Source: Chrysopilus asiliformis
Taxonomy: Eukaryota > Arthropoda > Insecta > Diptera > Rhagionidae
Direction of reading: 5' to 3'
Assembly: GCA_964034945.1 (NCBI GenBank)
Contig: OZ035962.1
Span: 46,842,386 to 46,906,385, forward strand
Length of the DNA stretch: 64,000 bases
Numbering within the stretch: position 1 is the stretch's first letter; each line of letters opens with the position of its first letter. This document shows positions 1 through 10,248 of the stretch, in pieces. The notes under the pieces are model-generated. The model worked only from the letters and a program-made list of their open reading frames with translations. It did no database searches and had not been told where the DNA came from. Both the position numbers and the translations under genes were made by a program.

Positions 1-145
1 AATCATAATCCATTAAATCTAGTCTTATTCTAGTCATTTTTGATGAAGGATTTTTGTGTGTGAATAGGGATACTAATGGGCGATGATCTGTTACGACAGT
101 AAATTTTCTACCATACAAATATGGTCTAAAGTAATTTATGCCCCA
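1..145 (-). pseudogene. Ty3/gypsy RNase H fragment at window edge
   Basis: Read on the minus strand, about 45 codons give the tether/RNase H stretch found after the reverse transcriptase of gypsy elements: RPYLYGRKF, then VVTDHRPLVSLF, then a lysine/arginine-rich segment ending RLDLMDYD. The TDHRPL motif and the order of these blocks are typical of the 17.6/297/tom branch of Ty3/gypsy. The reading frame is open to the window start, so the element continues to the left. On its 5' side (above 145) recognisable pol sequence stops and AT-rich DNA begins, so this copy is broken there. No LTR is visible. Confidence 0.75.
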
Positions 146-531
146 GTGAATGGATTTTCAAATTGTTTTTTTGTTTTTACATGATTTCTTTTCATTTCAC
201 TTTACTTTTGAAAACTACATTTTGTATACATATGGAATATATTTGACTTGTTTCTTTTATTTGCTTTCGTTTCTTTTATAAATTTAAGTCAATTCATTAA
301 TATTCATTTTTTTTATATTCATTTTTTTTTTAAATTCATTTTTTTTAATTTTGTATTTCATTCAATTATTTTGTTTTGTTGTAAATAATTCTTATTTTAA
401 ATAACATCTCAGAAATAATTTTTTTTGTTTGTAATTATATAATAATAATAATATTAATTATTTTTATTTATATTTTTTTTTTATTTATTATTTTGTTAAA
501 TTAATTTTTTAATTCGGTGCTGTTTGGATTT
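146..531. other. AT-rich gap, no gene
   Basis: Extremely T-rich on the plus strand, with repeated ATTCATTTTTTTT-type runs at 300-360 and AT microsatellite-like stretches at 425-505. Nothing codes here. The part next to 532 could be the 3' UTR and A-rich tail of the minus-strand ORF that ends at 532, as expected for a retrocopy, but no polyadenylation signal can be fixed in such biased sequence. Confidence 0.5.
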
Positions 532-939
532 TTACTTTTTCTTATTTTTAGCTCCTTTGCCATCTGCGTTATTTTTCAATCTTGGTTTCTTCTTTGACTG
601 TCCTTCGTCCTTATCCACTTCGCCTTCGTCCTCTTCGTCGGTGTCTTCGCCCATATCGGCAACTTCGACTTCGTCCTTTACATTTTGCCCAAGGATGTGA
701 ACGAGACCAATGCCCGGTTTCAATACGGCAATTGGAATTTTTATTTCGGAGTCTTTATCTGTTTGCACCTCAACTACATTGAATTCCTCGTCTTTCGCAC
801 CGGCCACCAGTAAAATCATTTTGGTGATCAGCTTTTGGCCGCGGGGAAAGTCTTCATTGTTGCAAAGAACATTCCAGTCCATTTCGCGTGGTTGGATCGT
901 CCGCAGGATCGTTCGCAGGATCGTCCGCAGGATCGCCAT
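532..939 (-). CDS. Nucleoplasmin-like protein, shortened copy
   Basis: The 135-codon ORF resembles the insect nucleoplasmin-like histone chaperone (Drosophila Nlp/CRP1 family): EDFPRGQKLITKMILL, then EEFNVVEVQTD, then IPIAVLKPG, then an acidic tract rich in E and D, and a basic tail ending GAKNKKK. Family members form pentamers that bind histones and help decondense sperm chromatin. Two parts are missing. The first beta strand (FYGVTL-type) is replaced by an odd N-terminus built from a 12-bp tandem repeat encoding ILRT three times. About 20 residues of the core between IPIAVLKPG and the strand before the acidic tract are gone. There is no intron and no stop. It is either a retrocopy that has kept its frame or a fast-evolving paralogue; the missing core strands argue against a normally folded chaperone. 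The upstream ATG is used because it is the only one in frame before the conserved part, apart from an internal M at PREMDW. Confidence 0.6.
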   Translation of the reverse strand: MAILRTILRTILRTIQPREMDWNVLCNNEDFPRGQKLITKMILLVAGAKDEEFNVVEVQTDKDSEIKIPIAVLKPGIGLVHILGQNVKDEVEVADMGEDTDEEDEGEVDKDEGQSKKKPRLKNNADGKGAKNKKK

Positions 940-1580
940 GTAATGTTATTTTATTGCAATGTTATTTATTATCCCCAAGACATCAATTAAATGAAGAGAT
1001 CATTAAGTGTCAGAATGATGAAGAAATATTTGAAGTCATCGTTATGAAATTTAGAAAGAATGAAATGTTAACTATAGTCTTATTCTTTATTTTATACAGC
1101 TGGCAAGAGAACCAGCTAATAGTTTAGGCACTTTTCAGCAGCCCGAATATTAGACAAGGCAAAGGTACTAAGCCGAACTTATCAGGCTGGTACCTTATTG
1201 CCGAGGAGAAGTAACAAGCAATTTTACTTTTTCAGTCTAAATGAAAATAACTTCTAATTTTATTTCATATGTTACAATTTCTTTTATAGCTATTTAATGT
1301 TAACTAAGCTATTTAAGTTCATCGATCTTTTCAACATTTATATTATGCATTTTGGTTAATAATCAATTATGATTGAAGTCCGAAGTGTTTCAATCATAAT
1401 TGCTGCGTTGCATATTTATGAATCATATATTTGGTTTTTCATTATTGTGGCTATGCTTATATTTATGCTTACGTGCTAATTATCTTGAAAAGTGTACTTC
1501 CTATGTTATTGTTTACATTTCTATATTCTTATGTTATTGTTTACAATTCTATCTATATGCACTACAAAAGGATATTTTCA
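940..1580. other. Unassigned DNA between nucleoplasmin-like ORF and BEL element
   Basis: No coding sequence of known type. Only short unrelated ORFs occur. 1100-1215 is less AT-rich and could be remnant LTR material, but no partner copy was found in the window. BEL gag homology begins abruptly near 1581, so this stretch replaces the normal 5' LTR and gag start of that element. Confidence 0.4.
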
Positions 1581-2210
1581 CAACCAAACATTTCGTCTGA
1601 CACGGCGGAAAATAATAAAAAACTTTTAGATACAACCACTGAGAGTTTAGTAGCACTAAAAAACCTTGGTGTGAGTGTAACAGATTGGAATCCAATACTA
1701 ATATATTTACTCACTCAAAAAAAGCTACATCCGGATTCTCTTGTGTTATGGGAACAATCACTAACACAGGAAACCACGCTCCCAAGTTTCAATGAACTTA
1801 AAACATTCCTGGACACTAGATTCAGAACCTTGGAAGCAATAGAGAATCGAAAGGCTCCGGTATCTAAAAGCGAGCCCAGACTAAAGACTAATCAGTCATT
1901 CACATCCACAAAGCAAAATTATAAATGCGTGTTTTGTCAAGGAACCCATTTTTCGAATCAGTGTCTTAAATTCAAACAATTAAATTCCAAAAAACGATTG
2001 GAAGAGGTGGAAAAATTAAAATTATGCCAAAATTGTTTATCTAACAACCACATTGTAGCGAATTGTTTGAATAAAAAGAGATGCTTTATTTGTAACAAAC
2101 GTCATCATACACTGATACATATAGACGCATCTGGTTCCTCTACATCAGACTCCACCCCATCAACTAGCGAAGTCGCAACATCAATCCGCTCAGACTTTAC
2201 TCGCCACAGC
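1581..2210 (+). pseudogene. BEL/Pao gag, C-terminal part with zinc knuckles
   Basis: This part contains the BEL gag stretch around TTESLVALKNLGVSVTDWNP, then HPDSLVLWEQ and the helical region FLDTRFRTLEAIE, followed by three cysteine-rich zinc-knuckle-like motifs: CVFCQGTHFSNQC, CQNCLSNNHIVANC and CFICNKRHHTLIH. These knuckles bind RNA during particle assembly. A serine/threonine-rich linker follows. The open frame reaches back to 1431, but residues before about 1581 do not look like gag. The frame stops at 2223 while the protease continues in another frame from 2212, which implies a small indel near 2200. Confidence 0.75.
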
Positions 2211-2211
2211 T

Positions 2212-2600
2212 TTGGTCAAGGTTAAAACCAATTCAGATACCATTACTCTTCGAGCACTCATCGATCAAGGATCAGAAGTCAGTTTTATTTCTGAAGCAGC
2301 GGTACAGATGCTAAGGCTTCGAAAATACAAATCTAATACGATCATTTCAGGAATCGGAACGGTAGAAGCAAGTAAAAATCCACCATTTGTGAAAATCATT
2401 CTTTCTTCACTTACGAATGATCAATTTTCACTCGAGATCCCGAGAGCGTATGTTCTGCCGAAGCTAACAAAATTATTGCCATCCTCCAACATTAAGATCG
2501 AAAATTGGAACCATTTAACGAACATACCATTGGCCGACCCAGCATACAGTAAGCCAGGCAAAATAGACATGATCCTCGGCATAGAATGTTGGAGTGAGAT
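2212..2600 (+). pseudogene. BEL/Pao aspartic protease region, interrupted
   Basis: The sequence TLRALIDQGSEVSFIS is the BEL/Pao protease active-site region. The usual catalytic D is present, but DQG replaces the common DSG. It continues through a beta-rich region to ILGIECW-SEI, where the frame is cut at position 2600 by the LINE insertion. The same codons resume after the second target duplication at 3626. The last part of the open frame (2601-2700) belongs to the inserted LINE and not to BEL. Confidence 0.75.
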
Positions 2601-3617
2601 TTTTTTATTTTATTTATTTTATGTGTATGGAGTGGTGCTTTCTCGCTCCCTTGTCACCGCGACCTTAAGATCTATTGTGACTTCCCCATTTTTACGCTAG
2701 CCACCCCTCTTCTAGATTCTTAGTGAATCTTAGAATGGTTTTGACTGGAGTCCTCTTTATGTCTTCTGGTAGTACTTGTGCCTTTCCCATTAAGGACATC
2801 CTTGTTCGCGCCAAGGCTGCGCATTCGCACAGTATGTGCTCTGCAGTTTCAACCTCCTCTAGGCAGAGTCTGCAAATGTTGTCGGCGGTTATGCCTATGT
2901 TGTGTAGGTGGTAGTTTACTAGGCAGTGACCTGTGAGGAGGCCCACCATTGTCCTCAGCTCCTGCTTGTTGAGGTTTAAAAACTCTCTTGCTCTCTTTTT
3001 GGAGTAGTGGATGAATCTTTTTGATTGTCTTAATCCTGGGAGGCTTTCCCAATAGGCTACAGTTTCCTTTTCCTCCCAATTATTGATCTCCATTTTTTGG
3101 AGACTCTGCGGAATTGCGCAAAAAGGCTCTGGGCCAATATGCGTAGATTCAGCACCTTTCTTGGCCAGGAGGTCTGCTGCCTCATTGCCTTCGATGCCTT
3201 CGTGGCCTGGCACCCATTGTAGGCTGAGCTTATTGCGTTCGGCTAGTTTTTTCAGAATTGTCAGGCAGTCCCATACGAGCTTTGAAGTGCACATGTACCC
3301 TTTGATTGCTTTTAGGGCCGCTTGACTATCTGATATTATATAGATCTTTTGTCCTAGTGGTCTTTTAGATAGACACACTCTGGCGGACAATTCTATTGCA
3401 TAAACCTCCGCTTGGAAGATTGATGGATACTGCCCTAGGGCTTTGGATATGTTGCATTTTGGACCTGCTACTCCGATTCCGGCTTTTCCGTCCATTTTTG
3501 ATCCGTCCGTATACCAGACTAGAGATCCTGTCTCTAGTCTTGGGCCTCCTTCCAACCATGTTTGGCGGTCAGGTATGACCACTTCAAACGTTTGGTTGAA
3601 GTTGGTTTTAATTGGCA
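2601..3617 (-). mobile_element. 5'-truncated LINE tail (R1/LOA-group, RNase H part)
   Basis: A minus-strand insertion flanked by the 9-bp direct repeat GAGTGAGAT at 2592-2600 and 3618-3626. It ends on the minus strand in an A-rich tail (complement of 2601-2624), as expected for target-primed insertion. The ORF 2692-3582 encodes an RNase H domain (VWYTDGSKMDGKAGIG, then ISDSQAALKAI, then WVPGHEGIEGNEAADLLA) followed by the C-terminal cysteine/histidine motif CRLCLEEVETAEHILCEC found in I/R1/LOA-type LINEs. The whole RT and endonuclease are missing through 5' truncation. Apart from truncation the frame is clean, so this insertion looks younger than the BEL copy it entered. Confidence 0.88.
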
Positions 3618-3626
3618 GAGTGAGAT

Positions 3627-5006
3627 AGTTCTAGATGGTATTCGTAAAGGCCCGAAGAATTCCCCCTTAGCTCAACAAACTCAGTTTGGCTGGATACTAT
3701 CCGGGAAAATTGATGCCGAAAAGTCCATAGACAAACGATATCAGGTTCAAGCACTTCATTGCAATATTGATGACGAATTAAAACGATTCTGGGAACTAGA
3801 ACACATCCCAAATACCCGTCATATTGCACCCGAAGATGCACACTGTGAACAGTTTTATGTTGACAATGTAACGCGCCAGACCGATGGTAGATATATAACA
3901 AAATTGCCGTTCAAACAAGGCTTAAACACTACAGATCTAGGACAACCTCGAGGTCTTGCTTTGTCAATTTAGAACGCCGATTGGACAAGAATCCTGAAAT
4001 GAAAAAAGAATATACTAAATGCATACAAGAGTATATCCAATTGAACCATATGATCGAAGCCAATACAAAGGAAAATGAACACAATCAAGGTGTATCTAAC
4101 TATACGTGCTCATATCTACCACACCATTGCGTACTTAAAGAAGAAAGCACTAGTACGAAGCTTAGAGTAGTATTTGATGCATCCGCGAAATCTATGTCTG
4201 GAATCGCATTGAATGATAGGCTATTAGTCGGACCAACAATTCAAGATGACTTAAGTGCCATACTATTACGTTGGCGATATTACAAAATAGCATACTGTGC
4301 CGACATCGAAAAAATGTATCGACAGATTCGTGTTGCTGACTCAGACATAAATTTCCAACGAATCTTATGGCGAACATCTAAAAATGACCCGATAAAGGAT
4401 TACTGCCTAAGTACCGTAACCTTTGGTACAGCTTGTGCTCCATTTTTGGCAATACGAACCGTAAACCAACTAGCACAGGATGAAGGTAAAGAGTATCCGA
4501 AAATCCAAAAGATCATCAAAAGGGATTTCTATGTTGATAATTTGTTATCTGGGGCAGACACAGTCAATGAAGCGCTCGTTCATCAAAGGCAATTAATTGA
4601 AATATTCCAGAAAGGGAAAATGCCTTTAAAAAAATGGTCGTCAAATCACGAAGAGCTAATCCAACATTTGCCCGATGATTATAAAGAATATCCCAAAATT
4701 ATAAAGGAGGATCAATGTGTCAAAACATTAGGAATACAATGGCATCCAGATACTGATATTTTATCATATCAAGTATCTAAATCATTAGAACATATTCCGA
4801 CTAAACGTGTGGCACTTTCACATATTGCAAAAATATTTGACCCTCTCGGCTGGATCTCTCCAGTAATCGTAATGGGAAAAATGTTTCTACAATCACTATG
4901 GATCTCAAAAATCGATTGGGACGAACCTTTGCCACCCGACCTGCAGAAAAAATGGACAATGTTTCGTGAAACATTGGAATCCATTAACTGCATCAAAATC
5001 CCGCGA
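3627..5006 (+). pseudogene. BEL/Pao reverse transcriptase, active site altered
   Basis: The pol frame resumes directly after the second target duplication (VLDGIRKGPKNSPLAQQ, then TQFGWILSG), a BEL/Pao landmark. The RT core follows: STKLRVVFDASAKS, then GPTIQDDL, CADIEKMYRQIRV, and TVTFGTACAPFLAIRTV. The catalytic box reads FYVDNLLSGAD where the family has YVDD; the second aspartate is an asparagine, which should abolish polymerase activity. HIAKIFDPLGWISPV near the end is another BEL signature. There is a frameshift near 3970 and a stop at 5007-5009. Confidence 0.85.
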
Positions 5007-5035
5007 TGAATCCACACGTATTCCACTTCAAGCAA

Positions 5036-5363
5036 CATAAGTTTACACGAGTTCTGTGACGCATCTGAACGAGCATACGCTGCAGTACTATATGTCCGAG
5101 TTCAGTCAACTGATGGGAAAACCTATACTCATTTGCTCTGTTCTAAAACAAAGGTCGCTCCAATTAAACCAATTTCGTTACCTAAACTCGAACTTTGTGG
5201 AGCGTTGCTACTCACCAGATTGATTAAATTTGCAACAAAGGCCTTAAACTTAAACGAAATCCCAATCTACACATGGTCAGACTCAAAAATCGTTCTTGCT
5301 TGGCTTCAAGAACATCCCAGTCATTGGAAGACTTTTGTAGCAAATCGAGTAGCAGAGATATAA
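5036..5363 (+). pseudogene. BEL/Pao RNase H remnant
   Basis: Residues [16 protein letters not shown] open the domain and [34 protein letters not shown] and [10 protein letters not shown] follow. This is the RNase H region placed between RT and integrase in BEL/Pao pol. A stop codon ends the frame at 5361-5363, and the link to the integrase ORF at 5444 is damaged. Confidence 0.75.
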
Positions 5364-5443
5364 GAACTCACGCCTAACACTATTTGGAACCATGATAATC
5401 CAGCGTCTCTAAAGATAATCCAGCGGACGGAGCTAGTAGAGGC

Positions 5444-7089
5444 ATGAATAGCGAAATCATAAAGAATAGTTCCATTTGGTGGTATGGGCCACCATGGTTA
5501 AACCTACCATCCAGTCAATGGCCCACTTATAATGAGTCGAAATACACGAATATGGAAAAAAGAAAGTCTTGCTTAACGATACAGGTTGCAGAGCATGACG
5601 AAATTTTCTTTCGTTATTCATCAATAGATAAATTTATCCGAATAATCGCATATTGCCATCGATTTGTCGATAAATTACGAAAAAGGCAAGTGAACAAAAC
5701 GTATCTCCCATCCGAAGAATTAAGAAAGGCTTGTCACAGCATAATAAAAAGGGCTCAAGCAGAATCATTCAAGACTGAAATAAGTTACTTAAAAAGGAAG
5801 ACATTAGTACCATCCAATAGTCGAATTCAAAATTTAAACCCTTTTTTGGATGAAAATCAAATTTTACGAGTTGGAGGACGATTAGTAAACTCCACATTGC
5901 CACACGAAACAAGACATCCAATAATCATAAATGATAAACATCCAATCGGGAAATTAATTGTACTTAAATATCATAATTTAAGCTTGCATGGTGGAGTGCA
6001 ACTAACCAGCGCTATAATTCGAAATAAATTTTGGATCTTAAACATGCGAAATTTGGTACGTCACGAAATTCATAAATGCATCACTTGTTTCAAGCAAAAA
6101 ACTCAAACCCTCCAACAAATTATGGGAAATTTGCCAAAGGCGAGAGTGACTCAAAACCCACCCTTTAGTCATTGTGGTTTGGATTTTTGCGGACCATTCG
6201 ACATAAGAATCTCACAAGGTAGAGGAATACGGACCACTAAGGCATATATTTGCGTATTTGTATGTCTGTCAATAAGGGCAGTACATCTGGAATTAGTTGG
6301 CAACCTTTCTACCGACGCCTTTTTAGCTGCATTCCGCAGATTTTCAAATCGCAGAGGTTGCCCAACTGATATATATAGCGACAATGCAACCAACTTCGTA
6401 GGCGCCGCCAAATCACTACATCAAGATCATCAACAAACCCTCCGTCAAGTTCAAAGGCAAATCCCAGAAATTATAGAGCAACAGCTCATCAAATGGCATT
6501 TCATTCCTCCAGCTGCTCCGAATTTCGGAGGCCTATGGGAGGCAAGTGTGAAAAGTACAAAGTATCATTTGAAACGAGTTGTAGGAAATCGAAGTTGGAC
6601 TTATGAAGAAATGAATACAATCATTTGTCAGATTGAAGGTTGCTTAAACGCTCGACCACTATGTCCTCTATCGAACGATCCAAACGATTTAGAATACCTA
6701 ACACCCGCGCATTTTTTGATCGGACGGTCTACATTAAATCCATTAGAACCATTGATCCTACAACTTAATGAAAATAAATTGAACAAATATCAACTCATTC
6801 AAAGAATCCATCAACATTTTTGGGACCGATGGCACAAAGAATATTTAACGTGCCTTCAACAACGTCCAAAATGGACAAGGCCATGTAAAAATATACAAAT
6901 AGGAGACAGGTTCTAATTAAAGAAGATAACCTACCACCAAACAAATGGTTATTGGGTCGAGTACAAGAAATTCACTATGGTTCAGATGGAATAGTGCGAA
7001 TAGCAACTATGAAAACTAAATCATCAGTATTAAAGCGACCAATTTCAAAACTGTGCTTACTACCGGTAGATGTGCCCAACAAACAATAA
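5444..7089 (+). pseudogene. BEL/Pao integrase
   Basis: The largest surviving piece of the element. It contains the zinc-binding HHCC region (HNLSLHGGVQLTSAIIRNKFWI, then H...C and CITCF), the catalytic core with HCGLDFCGPF, then RAVHLELV, IYSDNATNFVGA and the downstream glutamate in NFGGLWEASVKSTKYHLKR. D, D and E of the DDE triad can all be placed. The frame breaks near 6910 (GDRF then stop) through loss of one base. In the next frame the C-terminal tail runs on (KEDNLPPNKWLLGRV, PISKLCLLPV) to a stop at 7087-7089. Confidence 0.85.
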
Positions 7090-7274
7090 AATAACAACTA
7101 TCATTTATATCGAACCCAACACAATCAATCCAGAATGAAAATTTGAAATGCAATCAGTTATGACCGTTAATTTCGGAAGGTCAATAACTTGCTGATCATC
7201 AAAATTTGTCAGTTCACACAAATTTTTTGAAGAAACCAGTCGAACTTAAAAAAAAAAAAAAAAAAATATACACC

Positions 7275-7661
7275 ATGTCTCAAAAACCACCGACACCGGG
7301 AAAAAATATTCGCGATAAATTTAGCAGTGAAAGAAAACGAAAAATTGCGCCGGTCAATGAACGCCTTGTCGAAGCAGTTAAACGACGAATCCTGGAAAAA
7401 CCGAACACGGAGAAGCAGCAATCACCATCATCAACTTGTTCTTCAACGTCATCCATGCGATCAGCAGTAGTAAAACCCGCTCCAGAAGCTCCCAGGGTGC
7501 TGACAGCCGAAAACTCGGACACCATCCAGGCTACCATCAACTTCGACAGGAACAAAGTCCTACAACTAAAAAGAGTCAACTTTAGATTTAAAACTCCATT
7601 CGGGAATGTAAAATTAAAATTAATAAATTACAAATTGGTTCAAATGAATAAAACGAACTAA
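7275..7661 (+). CDS. Unknown small basic ORF in BEL env position
   Basis: A 128-codon ORF whose ATG at 7275 has a good context (CACCATGT) and follows an A19-type run. The open frame runs back to 7206, but the second methionine is preferred for its context. The product starts with a basic, proline/lysine-rich region (MSQKPPTPGKN, KRKIAPVNERLVEAVKRR), has a serine-rich middle, and ends in a short possibly beta-rich part (LKRVNFRFKTPFGNVKLKLINY). It has no signal peptide, no membrane segment and no family I recognise. It lies between the end of pol (7089) and the polypurine tract, where some LTR elements carry an env gene, but it does not look like an envelope protein. It could be an accessory protein, captured host sequence or a chance ORF. 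Confidence 0.45.
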   Translation: MSQKPPTPGKNIRDKFSSERKRKIAPVNERLVEAVKRRILEKPNTEKQQSPSSTCSSTSSMRSAVVKPAPEAPRVLTAENSDTIQATINFDRNKVLQLKRVNFRFKTPFGNVKLKLINYKLVQMNKTN

Positions 7662-8061
7662 TAGCAAACTTTATCAACCTGTTTTATTGAAATCCTTCGA
7701 TATTTCAAGGCGGGGAGTATGTTCCGTACCGCCGGAAGATCCTAACCTAAAATATGTAAAAATATAAAAATTACCATTAAAAACTTCACTAAGATAAATT
7801 TTCTTACCAAAACAAAGATCATCGTTTTTCCATGCACCTAGAATAATCAATAGAAATTTAGAAACCATAACATAAAAAAGTTACCTTTAAATCCGCGATC
7901 AGCATCATTGAAAAACATAAACAAAATCAAATGTCAAACCAAAACCTGACAATTAGAACACAAAAATCATGATCGAACTCACCAAATAAAAAATAAAACA
8001 TTTATAAGGTTTGAGCCATGTCAGAAAGTTCGAGAAAATAAACGACTTCCGCTAAAGTGCC

Positions 8062-8070
8062 TATAAAAAC
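8062..8070 (+). promoter_or_regulatory. Probable LTR TATA box
   Basis: CTATAAAAACA lies mid-LTR, followed about 25 bp later by CACTCAGCAAG, which resembles an arthropod initiator. The position agrees with the U3/R border of an LTR. This is inferred from sequence only. Confidence 0.4.
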
Positions 8071-8125
8071 AGAGTAACACACTCAGCAAGATCAGAATTC
8101 ATCCAGCTGTGGAAGGATTCCGAAC

Positions 8126-8336
8126 TACCAGCCTGACTGGTCAACCGCTGTTTTCGCAGCCAACCGTCGTTTTCGCGACAAATCTACCAGCTTTGACTGG
8201 TCAACCGCTGTTTTTGCAGCCAACCGTCGTTTTCGCGACAAATCTACCAGCTTTGACTGGTCAACCGCTGTTTTTGCAGCCAACCGTCGTTTTTTGCGAC
8301 CAACATACCAGCCTTGCCTGGTCAACCGCTATTTTA
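8126..8336 (+). repeat. 60-bp tandem repeat inside BEL LTR
   Basis: About three and a half copies of a unit with an exact 60-bp period. It contains ACTGGTCAACCGCTGTTTT, then GCAGCCAACCGTCGTTTT and CGCGACAAATCTACCAGC. The middle two copies are identical over most of their length and the outer ones diverge. It lies just downstream of the TATA box, so it would be in the transcript leader. It creates a plus-strand ORF (8109-8519) and a minus-strand shadow (8125-8325), neither of which looks genuine. Confidence 0.85.
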
Positions 8337-8436
8337 GTCAACCCATCAGCCGTGTCTGGGACATTATTTTATAATCAACGCAGTACCGAGAATTGCAGCA
8401 ATATTGGATTCCGCATCAAATTTTGGAATTTTGACT

Positions 8437-8520
8437 CATCATTGAATTATCAGCAATTGGAATTTGAATCATCATTGAATTATCAGCAATTGGAATTTGA
8501 ATCATCATTGAATTATTAGT
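8437..8520 (+). repeat. 33-bp tandem repeat inside BEL LTR
   Basis: Two to three copies of a 33-bp unit containing TCATCATTGAATTATCAGCA and TTGGAATTTGAA. The last copy decays into the AT-rich right part of the LTR. Confidence 0.75.
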
Positions 8521-8764
8521 AATAGGAATCTGAATTATCATTGAATTATTGATTGAATTTTATTACTTTGGATTAATGTCAATAGAATTATCATAAAGAT
8601 TTAATTCTTTACAAATAGTCTAATTTAACAACTTTGACGACTTAGAATTGATTGAATTATATAGACGAAAAATTGAAAATATAAAGTTACTATATTTATC
8701 AATTAAACTTGCTGGTTTTTTATTTGTTTCTGTTCCGAATACACGTTTACTCGAGCTGTGCGCA

Positions 8765-9640
8765 CCTTAAGCTTAAAACTAAAACTTAAAAAAAAGAAAA
8801 TTCCCTTTACTTGTTAAACTTCTTAACCAGACGGCTATAGGAATAACCACCCAGAGAATTACCAATGAAGATTCCGGAAGTAAACAGAGTTCCTAAAGGA
8901 CCATTAAATGGACTAAGTATCTTCAAGAATATCACCAAATATGATTCGTAAAAGGAATTAATAAAACTACAAAAAAATCGACTTCTTTAATGGACCGATA
9001 AATAGTACTTATCCTTTTTATTTGATTACGCTACCATAGCTACAATACATATGGAATATATCACGTTGCTAATTTCAACCGTTCCGTGAGGTTGATCCTA
9101 AGTTCCCAAGGGACTCAATTGAGACAGGATCTATATTTCTTCTTTGGAAGTTGAGCAACGGCGTTAACTGTTTAAAGTAGTTAAAATATTTCCTAAATCA
9201 GGCGATGTTTTGAGCAGGCTACTCAACAGTGATCAGAGGTAACAATAATTACAAAGGATAAATTTAACGACACAACATGAACCAATATATAAAGCAACCT
9301 AAAAGAAGAGGCAAGGTGGTGTCCTAACTTGATTTTAAAGTCAGCTACAGAATCAATGATCCTTCACTTAAATCCATAGGAATGTGAGAGCTTGACTAAC
9401 TACCTGTACAAACTGGACGTATTCACCTTGGGTTGCACTACACCGAAGACGAACACAAACGAACACATAATCGGGTTCTGATCCTGAGAGCCTTAGTTCT
9501 GACTTAGCATAGCTATTTTTTTCCTTTTTAAGTTTGAAATACCCTGATCATAAAATAATAAAGATAATTTGTCAATTATGACATACAACCGGATGATTTT
9601 AGGGTACCTTAAGAACCGGACAAACCACACTAATTGGCTT
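8765..9640. other. Unassigned DNA at 3' side of Gypsy-1
   Basis: No coding sequence. By position it should hold the 3' UTR and 3' LTR of the minus-strand gypsy element that begins at 9641, but I could not find a matching 5' LTR near 25720-25945, so no LTR is called. Confidence 0.4.
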
Positions 9641-10248
9641 TTATGTCTTTCTTGTGATATCTTCCACGATGTCCTGTATTAAGATCTTCCAACTCATAAG
9701 TGGAACCCGTTTTAGACAAAACTCTACTTTTGATCTATTTAAGAAATTTATGTTGTATTCCTCGGAAGGCATCTGATTGACTGAAATTTCTTCTCCACAC
9801 AACCTCTCCGATCTTAAACTCTTGTTCGCGCGTACGTAAATTATATTGATTAGCCGACCGTTCATGGGATTTTTGAAGTTTACTTTCGGCTTTCTGACGT
9901 GCTATTGCAAGATTTTTTAATCGCGTCTGGTACGGAATGGCTTCATTGGCATTCACTACGGAGTATTCCGTCCCGTTACGGATCATTTCTTGTCCGAAAT
10001 TCATATAATAAGGGGTTCCTTCCATAGTTTCGTGAGTAGTCGATCTGATGGCGCATCCTATCTCGGGAAGATATTTTGGCCAGTCTTTATGAGTATCTTT
10101 GAGAAACGCTCGTATTCTAACAATAATTGTCTGATTAGCTCTCTCCGTTAGATTGCTTTGAAAGTGATAACTAGGGGTGAGCCACTGAGTTACATTATAT
10201 TCTTTGAGGAAGGATTTAAATTCCTTACAAACAAACTGAGGTCCATTA
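9641..10248 (-). pseudogene. Gypsy-1 integrase C-terminal region
   Basis: Residues ETMEGTPYYMNFGQEMIRNG, then ARQKAESKLQKSHERSANQYN and the chromo-like tail start FKIGEVVWRRNFSQSD are typical of the region after the catalytic core in Ty3/gypsy integrases. The tail continues past 9735 in a shifted frame (KTGSTYELEDLNTGHRGRYH-like codons near 9640-9720). Its upstream end is cut at 10248 by the hAT element. Confidence 0.8.

Larger units (their letters stand above)
1581..8764 (+). mobile_element. BEL/Pao retrotransposon, 5'-truncated and decayed
   Basis: Pieces lie in the BEL/Pao order on the plus strand: gag with zinc knuckles (1581-2210), protease (2212-2600), reverse transcriptase (3627-5006), RNase H (5036-5363), integrase (5444-7089), polypurine tract (about 7706-7719) and one LTR (7720 to about 8764). 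The 5' LTR and first part of gag are absent; unrelated DNA abuts gag near 1581. The frame is broken near 2205, near 3970, at 5007, at 5361 and near 6910, and a LINE tail is inserted at 2600. The RT catalytic site is also changed. The element cannot be autonomous. The right LTR end (GTGCGCA near 8764) is a guess because no second LTR exists for comparison. Confidence 0.85.
7720..8764 (+). repeat. BEL/Pao 3' LTR
   Basis: The LTR begins TGTTCCG directly after the purine run AAGGCGGGGAG (7707-7717), which would be the polypurine tract. Inside it are a TATA box, tandem repeats and AT-rich sequence. It is unusually long for this element type because of the repeats. The 3' edge at TGTGCGCA (about 8764) is tentative. 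Confidence 0.6.

Noticed and set aside
8109..8519. 136-codon ORF with repeats of SLTGQPLFLQPTVVFATN type
   Set aside because: Translation of the 60-bp LTR repeat; the opposite strand is open as well, and no family resemblance.
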